64,000 nucleotides of DNA from Cellulomonas sp. JH27-2. Lineage in GTDB: Bacteria; Actinomycetota; Actinomycetes; Actinomycetales; Cellulomonadaceae. Each line of letters starts with the position of its first letter. Position 1 is the first letter of the stretch. Under the pieces are notes generated by a model. That model was not told the DNA's origin, did not search any database, and was given only the letters and a program-made list of their open reading frames with translations. The stretch covers positions 186,001-250,000 of the forward strand of contig NZ_JACYFR010000006.1 in the NCBI RefSeq assembly GCF_014837175.1, read 5' to 3'. Shown one piece after another: positions 57,443-64,000 of the stretch. The position numbers were made by a program, and so were the translations under genes.

Positions 57443-57448
57443 TAGCGT
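57443..57448 (+). promoter_or_regulatory. candidate -10 (TAGCGT) for the redox/methyltransferase fusion
   Basis: TAGCGT predicts a start near 57455; a strong AGGAGGAGG ribosome site lies before the GTG at 57480. Confidence 0.5.
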
Positions 57449-57479
57449 CGTCGAGGGTCGACGGCAGGAGGAGGCAGAC

Positions 57480-59105
57480 GTGCGCGACAAGTACGACGTG
57501 GTGGTCATCGGCGGGGGTCCGGCGGGCCTGAGCGCCGCGACGGTCCTGGGGCGCTCGAGGCGCTCGGTGCTGGTCGTCGACGCGGGCGAGCCGCGCAACG
57601 CACCGGCCGCGCACGCGCACAACGTCCTCTCCCGCGACGGCGCCGCGCCGCTCGACCTCCTGGCGGCCGGCCGCGACGAGGTGCGCACCTACGGTGGCGA
57701 GACCGAGGCCGGCACCGTCGCGGACGTGCGCCGGGACGACGACGGCTTCGTCGTCGCGCTCGCCGACGGCCGCACCGTCGGCGCCCGCCGCATCCTGTCT
57801 GCCGCCGGGCTGCGAGACGTGCTCCCCGACGTGCCCGGCCTCGCCGAGCTGTGGGGGACCGACGTGCTGCACTGCCCCTACTGCCACGGGTGGGAGGTGC
57901 GCGACCAGCCGATCGGCATCCTGGGCGGCGGCCCGCTGTCGCTGCACACGGCCCACTTGTTCCGTCAGCTCACCGACGACGTCACGGTGTTCGTGCACAC
58001 CGATGACGAGCCGCCGGCGGACGCCCTCGCGCGGCTGGCGGCGCGCGGCATGCGGATCGTGCGTGGCGAGGTCGTGGGCGTCGAGACGAACGGCGGCCGG
58101 CTGCACGGCGTGCGACTCTCGTCGGGCGAGGTCGTGGCGGTCCGCGCGCTCGCGGTCCGTCCGCAGTTCCTCGCCCGCGCGGAGCACCTGGCCGGTCTGG
58201 GCCTGCACGCGCAGCCGGTCGAGGTCCAGGGGCAGGTCATGGGTGCCGCCGTGCCGTCCGACGCCATGGGCGCGACCTCCGTGCGGGGCGTGTGGGTGGC
58301 CGGCAACGTCACCGACCTCGGCGGGCAGGTGATGACGTCGGCCGCCGCGGGGCTCATGGCCGGCGCGGCCATCAACGCCGACCTCGTCGCGCGGGACACG
58401 GACCAGGCCGTCGCAGCGGCGGGCGAGCACGAGCACGAGCAGGAGCACGATGAGCGTGCGCAGCACGGCCACGGCGCCGCAGACCTGGACGGCATGTTCG
58501 ACGTGGCGTTCTGGGAGGAGCGCTACAGCGGCAAGGAGCCCGCGTGGTCGGGCCGTGCCAACGCGACCCTGGTCGCCGAGGTGAGCGGCCTGGCGCCGGG
58601 GACCGCCCTGGAGATCGCGGCCGGCGAGGGCGGCGACGCGATGTGGCTGGCCGAGCAGGGCTGGCAGGTGACGGCCACGGACTTCGCCGCGGCAGGCCTG
58701 GCACGCGGCGCGGCGGAAGCAGCCGAGCGTGGCATCGCGGACCGGATCACGTGGCGGCAGGCGGACATCACCGCGTGGACGGGTGACGCGACCTACGACC
58801 TGGTCACCGCGCACTACCTCCACCCGGCCCCGGAGCAGCGTGCGGCGGTGACCCGGACGATGGCGTCCCTCGTCGCGCCGGGTGGCCACCTGCTGATCGT
58901 CGGGCACCACGTCCTGGACCTGGCCACGACCATGCCGCGGCCGAACATCCCCGAGCTGTTCACCGACGCCGACGAGCTGTTGACCCACCTGGACCCCGCG
59001 CAGTGGGACGTCCTGGCCTGCGACGCGCGCCCGCGCGACGCGGTCGACCCGGAAGGCCGCCCGGTACGGCTGCACGAGGCGGTCCTGCACCTGCGCCGCC
59101 GTTGA
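57480..59105 (+). CDS. thioredoxin-reductase-like NAD(P)/FAD oxidoreductase fused to a class I SAM methyltransferase
   Basis: 541 aa. Residues 1-305 resemble thioredoxin reductase: FAD loop VVIGGGPAGLSAA, redox-type Cys132-x2-Cys135 (HCPYCHG), NAD(P) loop GILGGGPLSLHTA and FAD site GVWVAGNVTDLGGQVM. Residues about 312-332 are a His/Glu-rich linker (GEHEHEQEHDER) that could bind metal. Residues about 345-541 are a class I methyltransferase (ALEIAAGEGGDAMWLA). The same domain pairing is annotated in other actinobacteria, but its substrate is unknown. GTG 57480 is chosen for its ribosome site over in-frame GTG 57438. Confidence 0.87.
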   Translation: MRDKYDVVVIGGGPAGLSAATVLGRSRRSVLVVDAGEPRNAPAAHAHNVLSRDGAAPLDLLAAGRDEVRTYGGETEAGTVADVRRDDDGFVVALADGRTVGARRILSAAGLRDVLPDVPGLAELWGTDVLHCPYCHGWEVRDQPIGILGGGPLSLHTAHLFRQLTDDVTVFVHTDDEPPADALARLAARGMRIVRGEVVGVETNGGRLHGVRLSSGEVVAVRALAVRPQFLARAEHLAGLGLHAQPVEVQGQVMGAAVPSDAMGATSVRGVWVAGNVTDLGGQVMTSAAAGLMAGAAINADLVARDTDQAVAAAGEHEHEQEHDERAQHGHGAADLDGMFDVAFWEERYSGKEPAWSGRANATLVAEVSGLAPGTALEIAAGEGGDAMWLAEQGWQVTATDFAAAGLARGAAEAAERGIADRITWRQADITAWTGDATYDLVTAHYLHPAPEQRAAVTRTMASLVAPGGHLLIVGHHVLDLATTMPRPNIPELFTDADELLTHLDPAQWDVLACDARPRDAVDPEGRPVRLHEAVLHLRRR

Positions 59106-59114
59106 GGGCGAGCG

Positions 59115-59609
59115 TCAGACGGGCCGGGCCATCATCGCGACGCGCGTCGTGCCGCCCTTGGTCCACAGGTCGTCGATCTGCTCGAACCCGAGCCTGCCGT
59201 GGAAGGCGAGCGACTGCGGGTTGGGCGGGTCCAGGTTGACCTCGCACGTCACGGCGGTCGCGTTGAGCGCCAGGGCGCGGTCGAACACCGCCTCGTAGAG
59301 CGAGCGGCCGACGCCCGTGCCGTGGTGGTCGGGCGCGACGACGATCCGGTCGACGTACAGCGACCCGGGCCGGTTCTGCGACACCCAGCGGTAGTTCTCG
59401 CTCGCGTAGTCGGCGCCGGGCGTCAGGGCCAGCAGGAAGCCGGCGACCTCGCCGTCCACCTCGGCGACGAGCGCGAGGTCGCAGCTCGGCACGTGCGCGG
59501 CGAGCCCGTCGACGCCCAGGGCGTTCACGGCGGGCACCGCGCCGTCGTTGATCGCCGCGAGGGCGGCGACGTCGTCGTCGGTGATGGTCCGAAGGCTCAG
59601 ATCGCGCAC
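59115..59609 (-). CDS. GNAT family N-acetyltransferase
   Basis: 164 aa. LRTITDDDVAALAAINDGAVPAVN opens the fold; YVDRIVVAPDHHGTGVGRSLYEAV is the acetyl-CoA loop (Q/R-x2-G-x-G/A variant) and NPQSLAFHGRLGFEQI the C-terminal motif. The GTG at 59609 lies inside the end of the DsbA-type gene (13-base overlap). The substrate is unknown. Confidence 0.85.
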   Translation of the reverse strand: MRDLSLRTITDDDVAALAAINDGAVPAVNALGVDGLAAHVPSCDLALVAEVDGEVAGFLLALTPGADYASENYRWVSQNRPGSLYVDRIVVAPDHHGTGVGRSLYEAVFDRALALNATAVTCEVNLDPPNPQSLAFHGRLGFEQIDDLWTKGGTTRVAMMARPV

Positions 59610-60352
59610 GAGTCGCCCTCGCACGCGTCGGCGTCGGCCGAGCCGAGCGTCACGATCGGGTTGGCCTCGCGCCAGCCGGCCTCGAGCAGCTGGGTGAAGA
59701 CGTCGGCCGGCTGGGCGCCGGAGACCGCGACCCGGCGGTCGACGACGAAGAACGGCACGCCCGTGACGCCGAGCGTGCGGGCCTCGGCGATGTCGGCGCG
59801 CACGGCGTCGGACTCGTCGTCGCCGTCGAGGAAAGCCAGCACCGCGTCGTCGTCGTACCCGTGCTCGCCGAACCCGACGGTGTTCGCCAGGTCGACGAGC
59901 GCAGCCGTCAGGCCCAGGTCCGCTCCCTTCTCGAAGTGCGCGCTGAACAGCGCCTCCTTGGTGCGGTCGGCCAGGTCGCCGCCGAGACGTGCGGCCAGAT
60001 GCAGCAGCCGGTGGGCGTCGAACGTGTTGAACGCGAGCGTGCGGTCGAAGTCGTACGCCAGCCCTTCGCCCGCGGCCTGCGCTGTGACGTGCGCGAACAT
60101 CTGCTGCACCTGCGCCAGCGGGATCCCCTTCATGTCGGCCAGCGCCTGCGCCTCGGGCCGTCCCGGTCCCGTCGGCGTCTCGGGGGAGAGCTGGTAGGAG
60201 CGCCACGTGACCGCGACGTGCTCCCGGTGGGGGAAGGCGGCGAGCGCGGTCTCGAAGCGGCGCTTGCCGATGTAGCACCACGGGCAGGCGACGTCGGACC
60301 AGACCTCCACCTGCAGCGTGCGGACGGGATTCAGAACAGGGGTGGAGCTCAC
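59597..60352 (-). CDS. DsbA family oxidoreductase (FrnE-like)
   Basis: 251 aa cytoplasmic thioredoxin-fold protein with the active site Cys23-Pro-Trp-Cys26 (DVACPWCYIGKRRFE) and cis-Pro region GVTGVPFFVVDRR. No signal peptide is seen, so it is FrnE/polyketide-isomerase-like rather than a secreted DsbA. A C-terminal Cys pair (ADACEGDSCAI) is an extra feature. The start overlaps the quinone reductase stop (GTGA). Confidence 0.9.
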   Translation of the reverse strand: MSSTPVLNPVRTLQVEVWSDVACPWCYIGKRRFETALAAFPHREHVAVTWRSYQLSPETPTGPGRPEAQALADMKGIPLAQVQQMFAHVTAQAAGEGLAYDFDRTLAFNTFDAHRLLHLAARLGGDLADRTKEALFSAHFEKGADLGLTAALVDLANTVGFGEHGYDDDAVLAFLDGDDESDAVRADIAEARTLGVTGVPFFVVDRRVAVSGAQPADVFTQLLEAGWREANPIVTLGSADADACEGDSCAI

Positions 60353-61332
60353 GGGATCAGCAGGACCTTTCCGGTCGTGGAGCGCGACTCGAGCGCGCGA
60401 TGGGCCTCGGCCGCGTCGGCCAGGGGGTAGGTGGCGCCGATGCGCACGTCGAGCGAGCCGTCGGCGACCGCACCGAACAGCTCGGCGGAGCGCCAGTCCA
60501 GCTCGTCGCGGTCGGCGGTGTAGTCGCCCAGGGTGGGGCGGGTGAGGAACACGGAGCCCGCGGCGTTGAGCCGCTGCGGGTCGACGGGCGGCACGGGCCC
60601 CGACGAAGCCCCGAACAGGACGAGCGTCCCGCGCCGTCGCACCGACGCGAGGGAGGCGTCGAAGGTGTCACGCCCCACGGAGTCGTAGACGGCGTCCGCG
60701 CCGCGCCCGTCGGTGAGCTCACGCACCAGGGCGGGAAGCTCCGTCGTGAGGTCGGACAGCTCGCGGTATCGGATCACCTCGGCGGCCCCGGCCTGGCGGG
60801 ACAGCGCCTCCTTGTCCGCGGTGCCGACCGTCGTGATCACGCGTGCACCCCGCGCGACGGCCAGCTGGGTCGCGAGGAGACCGACGCCTCCTGCACCGGC
60901 GTGGAGCAGCACGGTCGTGCCCGGCTCCACGGGGAACGTCGACGTCACCAGGTAGTGGGCGGTCATGCCCTGCAGCGGCAGCGCGGCGGCGACCTCGTCG
61001 CTCACGTCCGGCGGGACCACGAGGGCCGCGTCGGCGCGCACCGCGACGAGCTCGGCGTACGAGCCGGGCGCTGCCGACCACGCCACGCGGTCGCCGACCG
61101 CGATCGTCGTGACGTCGGAGCCGACTGCCTCGACCACCCCGGACCCCTCCGAGCCGACCACGTGCGGGAACGGCACGGCGTAGACGCCGGAGCGGCGGTA
61201 GGTGTCGATGAAGTTCACGCCGGCGGCGTGGACCCGGACCAGGACCTCGCCGGGCCCGGCCACCGGATCGGGTGCATCGACGACGGCCAGGACCTCGGGT
61301 CCACCGGGAGCGGTGGCGGTGACGGTACGCAC
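60349..61332 (-). CDS. quinone oxidoreductase (zeta-crystallin type, MDR family)
   Basis: 327 aa NADPH:quinone reductase-like protein. It has the MDR N-domain ([20 protein letters not shown]) and NADPH loop [15 protein letters not shown], and lacks the zinc ligands of alcohol dehydrogenases. The GTG at 61332 gives the family-typical start [17 protein letters not shown] 61347 would add five residues. It heads the three-gene operon with the DsbA and GNAT genes and is divergent from argC. Confidence 0.88.
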   Translation of the reverse strand: MRTVTATAPGGPEVLAVVDAPDPVAGPGEVLVRVHAAGVNFIDTYRRSGVYAVPFPHVVGSEGSGVVEAVGSDVTTIAVGDRVAWSAAPGSYAELVAVRADAALVVPPDVSDEVAAALPLQGMTAHYLVTSTFPVEPGTTVLLHAGAGGVGLLATQLAVARGARVITTVGTADKEALSRQAGAAEVIRYRELSDLTTELPALVRELTDGRGADAVYDSVGRDTFDASLASVRRRGTLVLFGASSGPVPPVDPQRLNAAGSVFLTRPTLGDYTADRDELDWRSAELFGAVADGSLDVRIGATYPLADAAEAHRALESRSTTGKVLLIP

Positions 61333-61382
61333 GTCAGCCGGTAACACCGGACGACGCGGCTGGCATTCCGGCGCGAAGAAGT

Positions 61383-61418
61383 TCGTATCTTCGTGCAGTG
61401 GTGTGTATGTTCATGCAC
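61383..61418 (+). promoter_or_regulatory. tandem ARG-box-like sites overlapping the argC promoter
   Basis: TATCTTCGTGCA (61386-61397) and TATGTTCATGCA (61406-61417) match at 10 of 12 positions and start 20 bases apart, about two helical turns. The second sits in a near-palindrome GTGTATG-tt-CATGCAC (61403-61418) with one mismatch. Location and spacing fit paired ArgR operators. Confidence 0.65.
61406..61411 (+). promoter_or_regulatory. leaderless promoter -10 (TATGTT) for argC
   Basis: TATGTT ends seven bases before the ATG at 61419 and is covered by the second ARG-box-like site, so ArgR binding would block RNA polymerase. Confidence 0.6.
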
Positions 61419-62483
61419 ATGACGTTCTCCGTCGCGATCGCGGGTGCCAGCGGGTACGCCGGGGGCGAGATGCTCCGGGTGCTGCTGGCCCACCCCGAGG
61501 CCCGCATCGGCGCCCTGACCGCCCACTCCAACGCCGGCACGCCGCTGGGCACGCACCAACCGCACCTGCGCTCGCTCGCAGGTCGCGTGCTGGCGGCGAC
61601 GAGCACCGAGAACCTGGCCGGCCACGACGTCGTCGTGCTCGCGCTGCCGCACGGCGCGAGCGGCGCGATCGCCGCCGAGCTGGCCGCGCAGGGGGACGGC
61701 GCGATCGTCGTCGACCTCGGCGCGGACCACCGGCTCGTCGACGCGGCCGCGTGGGAGCAGTTCTACGGGAGCGAGCACGCGGGCACCTGGCCCTACGGGC
61801 TGCCCGAGCTCCTGCACCCGGGGGAGACGACGGCAGCGGGCCAGCGTGCCGGGCTCGCGGGGGCGACCCGGATCGCGGTGCCCGGCTGCAACGTCACCGC
61901 CGTCACGCTCGGCCTGCAGCCCGGCATCGCGGCCGGCCTGATCGAACCGCTCGACCTCGTCGCGGTCCTCGCCAACGGCTACTCCGGCGCCGGCAAGAGC
62001 CTCAAGCCGCACCTGCTGGCGTCCGAGGCGCTCGGCAACGCGCAGCCGTACGCCGTCGGCGGAACGCACCGGCACATCCCCGAGATCGCGCAGAACCTGC
62101 GCTCGGCGGGTGCGCCGGACGTCTCGATCTCGTTCACCCCGACGCTCGTCCCGATGGCGCGCGGCATCCTCGCGACAGCCACTGCTCGCCTCGTCCCGGG
62201 CACGGACCCGGCCGCCGTGCGGGCCGCCTGGGAGCAGACCTACGCCGACGAGCCGTTCGTCCACCTGCTCCCGGAAGGGACGTGGCCGACGACGGCGTCG
62301 ACGCTGGGCGCCAACACCGCGCTGGTGCAGGTCGCGGTCGACGAGGCCGCGGGCCGCGTCGTGACCGTCACCGCCATCGACAACCTCGTCAAGGGCACCG
62401 CCGGCGGCGCCCTGCAGTCCCTCAACCTCGCGCTCGGCCTGCCCGAGACGCTCGGCCTGCCCCTGGACGGAGTCGCACCATGA
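61419..62483 (+). CDS. argC: N-acetyl-gamma-glutamyl-phosphate reductase ArgC
   Basis: 354 aa. NADP-binding start [18 protein letters not shown] and the catalytic Cys157 in [10 protein letters not shown]; the [10 protein letters not shown] motif is present. Three in-frame ATGs occur (61407, 61413, 61419); the last is chosen because it follows the leaderless -10 and begins like family members. The stop overlaps the argJ ATG (ATGA). Confidence 0.95.
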   Translation: MTFSVAIAGASGYAGGEMLRVLLAHPEARIGALTAHSNAGTPLGTHQPHLRSLAGRVLAATSTENLAGHDVVVLALPHGASGAIAAELAAQGDGAIVVDLGADHRLVDAAAWEQFYGSEHAGTWPYGLPELLHPGETTAAGQRAGLAGATRIAVPGCNVTAVTLGLQPGIAAGLIEPLDLVAVLANGYSGAGKSLKPHLLASEALGNAQPYAVGGTHRHIPEIAQNLRSAGAPDVSISFTPTLVPMARGILATATARLVPGTDPAAVRAAWEQTYADEPFVHLLPEGTWPTTASTLGANTALVQVAVDEAAGRVVTVTAIDNLVKGTAGGALQSLNLALGLPETLGLPLDGVAP

Positions 62484-63682
62484 CCATCACCACGCAGCCA
62501 CGCTCGCCCGGCGTGACGGTGCCGGCCGGTTTCCGCGCGAGCGGCGTCACCGCCGGTCTCAAGGCGTCCGGGCGCTCCGATCTCGCGCTCGTCGTCAACG
62601 ACGGTCCGCTGCAGGTCGCGGCCGGCGTGTTCACCAGCAACCGGGTCGTCGGGCACCCGGTCACGTGGTCGCGGCAGGTCCTCGCCGACGGCGTGGCGTC
62701 CGCGGTCGTGCTCAACTCCGGCGGCGCCAACGTGTGCACGGGACCCGACGGGTTCCTGGATGTGCACCGCACCGCGGAGAAGGTGGCCACGGCGCTCGAC
62801 GTGTCCGCCGGCGACGTCGTCGTGGCCTCCACCGGGCTCATCGGTGAGCGCCTGCCCATCGACACGCTGCTGGCCGGCGTCGACCTGGCGGCCGCGGCGC
62901 TGGACGCCGACGCGGGCCTCGACGCCGCCGTCGCGATCATGACGACGGACACCGTGCCGAAGACGGCCGACCTCACGATCGAGGGCGACTACGGCACCTG
63001 GTCCGTCGGCGGGATGGCCAAGGGCGCAGGCATGCTCGCACCCGCGCTCGCCACGATGCTGTGCGTCATCACGACCGACGCCGTGGTGGACGCCGACACC
63101 GCGCAGGCCGCCCTGCGCGCCGCGACGTCGCAGACGTTCGACCGCATCGACTCCGACGGCTGCATGTCGACGTCCGACACGGTCGTGCTCCTCGTCAGCG
63201 GCGCCAGCGGCGCGACACCGGATCCCGAGGGGTTCGTGGCGGGCATCACGGCGGTCGCCGCCGACCTGTCCCGTCAGCTCGTCGCCGACGCCGAGGGGGC
63301 GTCGCACGACATCGCGGTGACGGTGACCGGCGCCGAGACGCAGGACGCCGGCCTCGCCGTCGCCCGGGCGGTGACGCGGTCCAACCTCTTCAAGGCTGCG
63401 ATGTTCGGCAACGACCCCAACTGGGGTCGCGTGCTCGCCCAGGTGGGCACGGTGCCGGAGAGTGTCGCCGCCTTCGACCCCGACCAGCTCGACGTCAGCA
63501 TCAACGGCGTCATGGTCTGCCGCGCGGGCGGTGCGTACGAGCCGCGCTCGAGCGTGGACCTCGCCGCGAACCGCGAGATCCACGTGCTGATCGACCTGCA
63601 TGCCGGCGGCGAGGTCGTCACCGTGTGGACCAACGACCTGACCCACGACTACGTGACCGAGAACAGCGAGTACTCCACGTGA
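62480..63682 (+). CDS. argJ: ArgJ: glutamate N-acetyltransferase / amino-acid acetyltransferase
   Basis: 400 aa Ntn-type enzyme that transfers acetyl from N-acetylornithine to glutamate, recycling acetyl groups. The self-cleavage site is in [14 protein letters not shown], with Thr192 as the expected nucleophile. [10 protein letters not shown] and [15 protein letters not shown] are family motifs. Whether it also uses acetyl-CoA cannot be told from sequence. Overlaps both neighbours. Confidence 0.95.
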   Translation: MTITTQPRSPGVTVPAGFRASGVTAGLKASGRSDLALVVNDGPLQVAAGVFTSNRVVGHPVTWSRQVLADGVASAVVLNSGGANVCTGPDGFLDVHRTAEKVATALDVSAGDVVVASTGLIGERLPIDTLLAGVDLAAAALDADAGLDAAVAIMTTDTVPKTADLTIEGDYGTWSVGGMAKGAGMLAPALATMLCVITTDAVVDADTAQAALRAATSQTFDRIDSDGCMSTSDTVVLLVSGASGATPDPEGFVAGITAVAADLSRQLVADAEGASHDIAVTVTGAETQDAGLAVARAVTRSNLFKAAMFGNDPNWGRVLAQVGTVPESVAAFDPDQLDVSINGVMVCRAGGAYEPRSSVDLAANREIHVLIDLHAGGEVVTVWTNDLTHDYVTENSEYST

Positions 63683-64000
63683 GCGACGAGTTCGTCTTCA
63701 ACACCGTCACGGACCTGCGCCCCGACCAGAAGGCCGAGGTGCTGATCCAGGCGCTGCCGTGGCTGCAGAAGTTCGCCGGCGCGCTGGTCGTCGTCAAGTA
63801 CGGCGGCAACGCCATGATCGACGAGGACCTCAAGAAGGCGTTCGCGCAGGACATGGTGTTCCTGCACCAGGTGGGCCTGCGTCCCGTCGTCGTGCACGGC
63901 GGCGGCCCGCAGATCAACGCGATGCTCGACCGGCTGGGGATCGCCTCGGAGTTCCGCGGCGGCCTGCGCGTCACGACCCCCGAGGCGATGGACGTCGTCC
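63679..64000 (+). CDS. argB: acetylglutamate kinase ArgB (3' end outside window)
   Basis: The first 107 residues are visible. They include the phosphate-binding VVKYGGNAM and the GGGPQIN loop for N-acetylglutamate. GTG 63679 overlaps the argJ stop (GTGA). The frame stays open to the window end. Confidence 0.93.
   Translation, partial: MSDEFVFNTVTDLRPDQKAEVLIQALPWLQKFAGALVVVKYGGNAMIDEDLKKAFAQDMVFLHQVGLRPVVVHGGGPQINAMLDRLGIASEFRGGLRVTTPEAMDVV

Overview
The window is chromosomal DNA of a very GC-rich Gram-positive actinobacterium. Gene order and protein style point to the Micrococcales, most likely a Cellulomonas-like organism. Supporting signs are the murD-ftsW-murG-murC-ftsQ-ftsZ-pgeF-sepF-yggT-divIVA order, a PriA-type HisA, many GTG starts, GTGA/ATGA stop-start overlaps, and many leaderless promoters (a TANNNT-like -10 six or seven bases before the start codon). 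I see no rRNA, tRNA, CRISPR, insertion sequence or prophage. The family assignment is inference from gene order, not from a database search.

Layout. 1-10.1 kb is the end of the division and cell wall (dcw) cluster: lipid II synthesis (murD, murG, murC), septal synthesis and division (ftsW, ftsQ, ftsZ, sepF), and polar growth (divIVA). 10.2-16.6 kb holds a DksA/TraR-type zinc-finger protein, lspA, an RluA-family pseudouridine synthase, a GNAT acetyltransferase, dnaE and a small S4 protein. 16.6-34.5 kb is a histidine locus (hisD, hisC, hisB, hisH, priA) split by two accessory blocks. The first is a long-chain olefin cassette (oleA, fused oleBC, oleD) between hisD and hisC. The second is a divergent four-gene surface-glycan block between hisB plus a small unknown gene and hisH. 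It encodes a GT8/pyruvyl-transferase fusion, a GT29 sialyltransferase-like protein, a GT4/polysialyltransferase-like fusion and a further glycosyltransferase-like protein.

34.5-39.9 kb carries an SseB-like protein, a GerW-like protein, a coiled-coil membrane protein with a lipoprotein serine protease, a LacI regulator, an MFS transporter and a DUF1844 protein. 40-44.5 kb is the infC-rpmI-rplT operon, with a probable ATC start and an attenuator-like leader hairpin, followed by an unknown gene, a SpoU methyltransferase and a 2'-5' RNA ligase. 44.5-49.5 kb has a luciferase-like oxidoreductase and pheST. 49.7-61.3 kb is accessory: a very large secreted nuclease/nucleotidase, a BCCT transporter, an XRE-cupin regulator divergent from a thioredoxin-reductase-like/methyltransferase fusion, and a GNAT/DsbA/quinone-reductase operon. 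61.4-64 kb starts the arginine operon (argC, argJ, argB cut by the window end) behind probable tandem ARG boxes.

Most core genes are ordinary. The parts most worth a second look are the sialyltransferase-like glycan block with its repeated operator-like element, the olefin cassette inside the histidine genes, the overlapping dyads upstream of ftsZ, the infC leader, and the redox/methyltransferase fusion with its divergent regulator.
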